Of a DNA stretch of 17,221 nucleotides, positions 13,282 to 17,221 are shown piece by piece (positions within the stretch are counted from its first letter, which is position 1; each line of letters starts with the position of its first letter). Source of the stretch: Nitrososphaeraceae archaeon (GTDB lineage Archaea > Thermoproteota > Nitrososphaeria > Nitrososphaerales > Nitrosopumilaceae); the NCBI GenBank assembly GCA_025922755.1, contig JAICHE010000006.1, forward strand, positions 1 to 17,221, written 5' to 3'. The notes beneath the pieces are model-generated. The model searched no databases. It was not told the origin of the DNA and worked only from the letters and a program-made list of their open reading frames with translations. The translations under genes and the position numbers were made by a program.

Positions 13282-14685
13282 TTAGTTGATTTTAGAAAGC
13301 TCAAATTCATCATGTAACGCCTGTACAGCTGTTTTTGCGTCAGAATTTTTTACGACAAAAGCAAGATTAAGTTCAGACGAGCCTTGAGTTATCATTGAAA
13401 CATTTACTTTGTTTTTTTGCATTGCTCCAAATACTTTTGAGGCAACACCAACCGTTCCACGCATTCCTGAACCAATAAGAGCAATGATTGCCATATCGGT
13501 TGTGATTTCAAGTTTTTTGATTATTTTTCCTAAAAGTTCCATTTCCAATTTATTAACAGCTTTATCGAGGTCTGTATTTTTTACTACAATTGTAATGCTT
13601 GATTCTGAAGGATTTTGAGAAATCATCATTACATTGATTCCCGCATTGGCTAATGTCGCAAAAATCTTCGCAGCAGTTCCAGGAGTTCCAATCATACTTC
13701 CCCCTCGGATATCTATTAGACCATTGTGAGAAACATTGCTTACACATTTTACAGTATTTCTAGCAGATATAGATGGAGATGAAGTTACTTGAGTTCCTTC
13801 ATTTTCTACATTAAATGAACTTCTGATTTTCATTGGAATTTTCTTTGCCAATAATGGCTCAAAAGTTCTTGGATGGATTTGTTTTGCTCCAAACATTGCC
13901 ATCTCAATTGCTTCAACGTAGGATACTTCCTTTAGTAATTTTGCATTCTTTACTATTTTTGGATCTGCTGTCATTAGTCCGTCAACATCACTCATCAACC
14001 AAATTTCATCAGCCTTAATACATGATCCAATTATTGTGGCCGAATAATCAGATCCACCTCTTCCAAAAGTTGTAACATGTCCATGTTGATCTGCACCTAC
14101 AAAACCTCCAATTACAGGAATAGTTTTTTTCAAAAATACAGAATCTAGAGTTTTAGAAACTCTCAGTTTGGTTGTATCCATAAGAGGTTTGGATTCACCA
14201 AAATTGGAATCTGTAACAATCCCAACTTCTTTACCAGTAAGGGCAATTGATTTTTTTCCTAGATCATTTATTGCTGCCGAAATTAGTTTTATAGAAAGTC
14301 GTTCTCCAAACGAAAACAAGTAATCCATTGATCTTGGGGTTACTTCTCCTAATAACACCATTCCATCAATTAGGGCGGTAAGCTCAGTGAAATATTCATC
14401 AAATGTTTCAAGTAATTTTTTCCTTATCTGAGTTTTTTTGATGGTTTCTTTTGCTAACTTTTGATGTCGGCTAGCAATGTTCTTTGCTAATTGTTCTGCT
14501 TTTTTCTTGTTTTCTTTTTTTATAGATTGAGATATTTCAATTAAATCATCAGTTGTATCACTTATAGCTGAGCAAACAATTACTAGTTGATTTTCTTTTG
14601 ATAATGTACGGATATGTTTTGCAACATTTTGTATGTCTTTTACTGAAGAAATTGAGGTTCCGCCATATTTCAGTACAAGTTTCAA
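13282..14685 (-). CDS. lysC: Aspartate kinase with C-terminal ACT domains
   Basis: A 467-residue aspartokinase that phosphorylates aspartate in the first step of the Lys/Thr/Met pathway. The kinase domain has KYGGTS at 6-11 (ATP site), LGEVTPRS at 112-119, GERLS at 127-131, FGRGGSD at 207-213 and MSDVDGLMTADP at 231-242. Two ACT-type regulatory modules follow at about 315-385 and 395-462 (GTPGTAAKIFATLANAGINVMMISQ and RGTVGVASKVFGAMQKNKVNVSMITQ), which suggests feedback control by amino acids. The start is TTG at 14685; KYGGTS sits six residues in, so the start is secure. A TATA-like GATAAAAT lies near 14703-14710. It follows pcna by 35 nt. Confidence 0.95.
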   Translation of the reverse strand: MKLVLKYGGTSISSVKDIQNVAKHIRTLSKENQLVIVCSAISDTTDDLIEISQSIKKENKKKAEQLAKNIASRHQKLAKETIKKTQIRKKLLETFDEYFTELTALIDGMVLLGEVTPRSMDYLFSFGERLSIKLISAAINDLGKKSIALTGKEVGIVTDSNFGESKPLMDTTKLRVSKTLDSVFLKKTIPVIGGFVGADQHGHVTTFGRGGSDYSATIIGSCIKADEIWLMSDVDGLMTADPKIVKNAKLLKEVSYVEAIEMAMFGAKQIHPRTFEPLLAKKIPMKIRSSFNVENEGTQVTSSPSISARNTVKCVSNVSHNGLIDIRGGSMIGTPGTAAKIFATLANAGINVMMISQNPSESSITIVVKNTDLDKAVNKLEMELLGKIIKKLEITTDMAIIALIGSGMRGTVGVASKVFGAMQKNKVNVSMITQGSSELNLAFVVKNSDAKTAVQALHDEFELSKIN

Positions 14686-14720
14686 TTCAAAATAACTGAA
14701 TTATTTTATCTTTAAATGCT

Positions 14721-15467
14721 TTAACTTTCTACGCGTGGGGCCAAATAGAAGTGTATTCTACCAATATTTGCTACCTTAAATTCAATTCTTAGAGGTTTTG
14801 CACTTGAAAATTCGCAGGTAATCAATCCTGCCGTGGCACCTACTGCTTTAACAACTGGATTAAGATATTCTAGACTATATGTTCCCGTACTATCTTCAGT
14901 TGAAGTAATTTCTTTAATATCATCACTTTCGGGTTCAAGATCAATAACTACCTCACCAGAGTCTCCTTTGCCTGAGAAATCTGCTTTTGAATCAGCTGTA
15001 TGGATAGTTAGGTAATCTGAAACTACTTGAACGTCTCCTAGAATTTTATCAAACATTGAAGATGATAAAGTGATTTTTGAATTATATGGAATCTTTGGTA
15101 GAGGTGTATCAGTTGCAGAACTTTCAATTAGACGCATTTTGTATTTTTTATTTTTTCCAACTGTTACAAGTAACATGTTTTGCTCAGAAATATTAATTTC
15201 AATACTATCTTTCTTATCTGCTCTTTTGATGAGTTTGGAGAATTCATCAATTCTCACACCGAATTTAATATCGCTATCACACTCATATTTTTCAAAAGCA
15301 GAGTTGGGCCAGGAAATATCAATCAGAGCAACATGAGATGGATCCATTCCTCTAAATGTTATTCCTTCTGAGGTTGCAACGAAAGTTGCTTCTTCTACAA
15401 GTGTAGAAATTGCTGATATGATAGCTTTGAGATCATCTGATCCACTTGTTTTTGCTCCAAAAGTCAA
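14721..15467 (-). CDS. pcn: DNA polymerase sliding clamp (PCNA)
   Basis: A 248-residue archaeal PCNA, the ring-shaped processivity factor for replicative polymerases, FEN1 and ligase. Features include the N-terminal FRGMDPSHVALIDI region (38-51), the interdomain segment around residues 118-131 (ATDTPLPKIPYN), and the C-terminal PLRIEFKVANIGRIHFYLAPR, which forms the beta strand before the tail. One pcna-type gene is present here. The start is TTG at 15467; a later ATG (GMDPS) would remove the first domain's core. The gene follows tfs by 35 nt. TATA spacing is poor, so it is probably transcribed mainly with rpoL-tfs. Confidence 0.95.
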   Translation of the reverse strand: MTFGAKTSGSDDLKAIISAISTLVEEATFVATSEGITFRGMDPSHVALIDISWPNSAFEKYECDSDIKFGVRIDEFSKLIKRADKKDSIEINISEQNMLLVTVGKNKKYKMRLIESSATDTPLPKIPYNSKITLSSSMFDKILGDVQVVSDYLTIHTADSKADFSGKGDSGEVVIDLEPESDDIKEITSTEDSTGTYSLEYLNPVVKAVGATAGLITCEFSSAKPLRIEFKVANIGRIHFYLAPRVES

Positions 15468-15502
15468 ACTTATTTTCAGGGGCTTTAAGTTCCAGTTAAA
15501 CG

Positions 15503-15817
15503 TTATGCGTAATTACGCCAAGTGTATCTACATTTTGTACATCTATAAAATTGCGTAGTTGGTTCATCTGCACTTCTTGTTTGTAGCATCCACCAAACAG
15601 CTTCATCATTTCCACAACTTTCACATTCAATTTTGATTGTTGGTAGAGCTTCTTCACCTTCATTTTCAGCAAATACATTGAAAGGCTCAGTTGATTCTTC
15701 TAGTGTTGTTTTTTTTTGCTGAGTTAATTTTTCCCCTTCAACATAACCACATTTTGGACACTTGAGATCAGATCCGTCTTTTTTTAATTTGACCTCACAT
15801 TTGGGGCAAAATTTCAT
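15503..15817 (-). CDS. tfs: Transcription elongation factor TFS
   Basis: A 104-residue archaeal TFIIS/Rpo9-like cleavage factor that rescues backtracked RNA polymerase. The N-terminal zinc ribbon uses Cys4, Cys7, Cys20 and Cys23. A flexible linker runs from about 30 to 60. The C-terminal ribbon uses Cys65, Cys68, Cys93 and Cys96. Its tip carries RSADEP (81-86), where Asp84-Glu85 are the acidic residues that promote RNA cleavage in the polymerase active site. Intact DE indicates an active TFS rather than a degenerate paralogue. The start is ATG at 15817, 6 nt after the stop of rpoL, so it is co-transcribed with RNA polymerase subunit L. Confidence 0.95.
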   Translation of the reverse strand: MKFCPKCEVKLKKDGSDLKCPKCGYVEGEKLTQQKKTTLEESTEPFNVFAENEGEEALPTIKIECESCGNDEAVWWMLQTRSADEPTTQFYRCTKCRYTWRNYA

Positions 15818-15823
15818 TTAATT

Positions 15824-16096
15824 TCACTTAATGGTAGAATTGAATAATTTTTTAAGTTCTTCTGAGGTTTTAATTGCAGTTTCAGTGGCTGTTTTAATTT
15901 CTCCAATAGGTTTTCCACTAGAATTGATTCTCATCCAACATTCATTAGTTAGTGGATGTTTTACGATGACTCCGGCAAAATCAATGCTGGGTTTCTTCAA
16001 TAGCTCATGTTGAATTATGTATAAAATTCCTATATCTGTGTCTTTAATGGATAGGCTGAGTTCTTTTGCCTCGGAACTAACTACTTGTGCTTGCAT
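15824..16096 (-). CDS. rpoL: RNA polymerase subunit Rpo11 (RpoL)
   Basis: A 90-residue subunit equivalent to eukaryotic Rpb11 that dimerises with Rpo3 during polymerase assembly. The alpha-like motif is visible though divergent: ELSLSIKDTDIGILYIIQHELLKKPSIDFAGVIVKHPLTNECWMRI corresponds to the 'D-T-L-N-L-L', 'V-x-F-A-x-Y-x-x-x-H-P-L' core, followed by a C-terminal helix. The size is typical. The start is ATG at 16096, about 30 nt from the centre of a TATA element that also faces the gene at 16148. It is the first gene of the rpoL-tfs-pcn cluster. Confidence 0.88.
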   Translation of the reverse strand: MQAQVVSSEAKELSLSIKDTDIGILYIIQHELLKKPSIDFAGVIVKHPLTNECWMRINSSGKPIGEIKTATETAIKTSEELKKLFNSTIK

Positions 16097-16120
16097 GTAT
16101 TCGGAAAAAGCACTTATTGT

Positions 16121-16130
16121 GGATATAAAT
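16121..16130. promoter_or_regulatory. TATA element between rpoL and the divergent gene
   Basis: GGATATAAAT reads as ATTTATATCC on the minus strand. It is about 30 nt from the rpoL ATG (16096) and about 22 nt from the plus-strand ATG (16148). It may serve both genes. The direction-setting BRE cannot be judged confidently. Confidence 0.5.
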
Positions 16131-16147
16131 CATTATGATTGTTAAGA

Positions 16148-16684
16148 ATGAGTGAAAGTAAAATTTCAGAGATTTTGTTAGTTAATGGGAAAGATCAATA
16201 CTCCTCTAGCGACACAATAGAAATCAACGTACAATTTTCAATAGAAGGTGGTATTCGTGATGCCTTCAATGAAGCGAATTGGACAAAGGCATACAACAAT
16301 AATGATGTATCCTTCAAATTAAAGTACGGAGTAAAACTGACTTCTAGTGGTTTCAGGAAAAAAGAGGTTGGAAAACCAATTGATACCTATAGAAAGGCTG
16401 CCATTTTTTGGACTAGGAATCCAAAATTAGTAAATCCAATGAAGGACAAAAGAGTATGGGTTCAAGTGGCCAAGAATTTTGAACCATTTATTCGATTAAC
16501 CGAAGAAGAGGTAAGACAGGAATTGTTTGACTTTAATGAAAAATTCCTCATTAAAGCATCCGATCTAGGAACAGGCAAACACAAAATTAGTGCAGAAGTC
16601 TTTGCCTCATGGCAAAAACACGACTATGCTGAAGCTGATAATATCAAAAACAATTCCAAGGAATTAGAAATTACCATAAATTAG
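16148..16684 (+). CDS. Uncharacterised soluble protein, probably beta-rich
   Basis: A 178-residue protein with no signal peptide or membrane helix. Charged and aromatic residues alternate in strands (EILLVNGKDQYSSSDTIEINVQFS, then DVSFKLKYGVKLT and KHKISAEVFASW), which suggests a beta-sandwich. KRVWVQVAKNFEPFIRLTEEEVRQELFDFNEKF holds the longest helix. ATG 16148 is preferred; the TTG at 16139 would start only 13 nt from the TATA element. It is divergent from rpoL. No family is recognised and no neighbour clearly defines a role. Confidence 0.7.
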   Translation: MSESKISEILLVNGKDQYSSSDTIEINVQFSIEGGIRDAFNEANWTKAYNNNDVSFKLKYGVKLTSSGFRKKEVGKPIDTYRKAAIFWTRNPKLVNPMKDKRVWVQVAKNFEPFIRLTEEEVRQELFDFNEKFLIKASDLGTGKHKISAEVFASWQKHDYAEADNIKNNSKELEITIN

Positions 16685-16686
16685 TT

Positions 16687-16704
16687 TTTTATTTTAATTT
16701 TTGA
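16687..16704 (+). terminator. T-rich terminator region
   Basis: TTTTTTATTTTAATTTTT lies between the convergent stop codons of the gene at 16148 and the ammonium transporter. It fits intrinsic archaeal T-tract termination for the plus-strand gene. Confidence 0.4.
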
Positions 16705-16708
16705 ATCT

Positions 16709-17221
16709 TTATTCAGACTTCTTTTTTTTATTAAAGAAGAATTCACCTTTGTCTTCCAAACTTTCCACATATGCATCCATATCTAGCTTGAATTCTTCCT
16801 CGTCTGCATAGGCACGTTCTGCATGTTCACTAATGTCTAATCCAGCATCTTCCACTTCCGGAGACACACGGACTCCCACTAGGAAATCTAAGACCTTCAT
16901 GATTATGTAGGTTCCTCCAAATCCTAATGCAGCTGCAACTCCAACACCAATGGCTTGAATTCCTAATTGGTCTGGATTTCCATAAAGCAATCCATCAGGA
17001 CCTGCCGGGTTTACTGCAGAACTTGCAAAGATACCAATTGCTAAAGCACCAATAATACCTGCCGTACCGTGAACTGAAGAAACATCTAATGCATCATCAA
17101 TCTTCAATTTCTCCTTGAAGATGACAATTGTAGAGTATGATGCAATTCCTATAGCTATTCCAATTACAAATGAATGTTCTACACTTACAAAACCTGATGC
17201 TGGTGTGATACCTGCTAAACC
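16709..17221 (-). CDS. amt: Ammonium transporter (Amt/MEP/Rh), C-terminal part
   Basis: The gene runs off the right edge; 171 residues are visible, ending at the TAA at 16709-16711. The frame is open past the internal ATG at 17107 to the edge. GLAGITPASGFVSVEHSFVIG and VSSVHGTAGIIGALAIGIFAS match the Amt pore region. The His in SSVHGTAG is the second of the twin His that line the ammonia path. Two further hydrophobic segments follow, then the cytosolic tail GVRVSPEVEDAGLDISEHAERAYADEEEF, which matches the conserved Amt C-terminal 'GLD-x-x-x-HGE-x-AY' regulatory segment. The tail ends in KKKK. The protein imports ammonium, the energy substrate of these archaea. Confidence 0.95.
   Translation of the reverse strand, partial: GLAGITPASGFVSVEHSFVIGIAIGIASYSTIVIFKEKLKIDDALDVSSVHGTAGIIGALAIGIFASSAVNPAGPDGLLYGNPDQLGIQAIGVGVAAALGFGGTYIIMKVLDFLVGVRVSPEVEDAGLDISEHAERAYADEEEFKLDMDAYVESLEDKGEFFFNKKKKSE

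Overview
The window is low-GC, gene-dense archaeal DNA and looks like a Group I.1a ammonia-oxidising thaumarchaeon (Nitrosopumilus/Nitrosarchaeum type). The evidence is archaeal information-processing genes (PCNA, Rpo11/RpoL, TFS, archaeal TyrRS, RtcA), an ammonium transporter, cobalamin genes (bluB, cobJ), small zinc-finger and zinc-ribbon proteins, thaumarchaeal-style exported proteins, and TATA boxes about 25 nt upstream of start codons, which implies mostly leaderless mRNAs. No phage, insertion sequence, CRISPR array or other mobile element is visible. This is chromosomal backbone with several uncharacterised lineage genes.

Layout. 1-680: 3' end of rtcA, converging on a CopD-like membrane protein. 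760-2230: an exported LEA14/WHy-like protein, tRNA-Val on the minus strand, bluB, and a tRNA-Arg(CCU) with an inserted D-loop (probable intron). 2287-3993: a flavodoxin-fold reductase, a 39-residue Cys-rich protein, a two-helix membrane/coiled-coil protein and a small HTH protein. 4247-6510: a cyclophilin directly followed by a membrane-anchored exported protein, two divergent zinc micro-proteins that appear to share one palindromic TATA box, and an unknown protein with a wHTH-like C-terminus. 6640-8393: a second LEA14-like exported protein, a PfkB-family kinase and a dimeric-type dUTPase. 8390-10947: a stand-alone MtrA-like corrinoid protein, a four-helix membrane protein, a two-finger C2H2 protein and TyrRS. 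10944-16096 (all minus): rpoL-tfs-pcna-lysC-DUF7482-like exported protein-cobJ. 16148-17221: an unknown soluble protein, then the 3' half of an ammonium transporter.

How the genes fit together. cobJ (corrin ring) and bluB (lower ligand) belong to de novo cobalamin synthesis, and the MtrA-like protein could be a corrinoid user; that link is inference. rpoL-tfs-pcna is a compact transcription/replication cluster. About nine genes can only start at TTG, and most of these TTGs sit about 25 nt downstream of a TATA-like element. No intergenic stretch exceeds 300 nt. The longest (about 2815-3085 and 3994-4246) are AT-rich, with promoters and no convincing extra gene.
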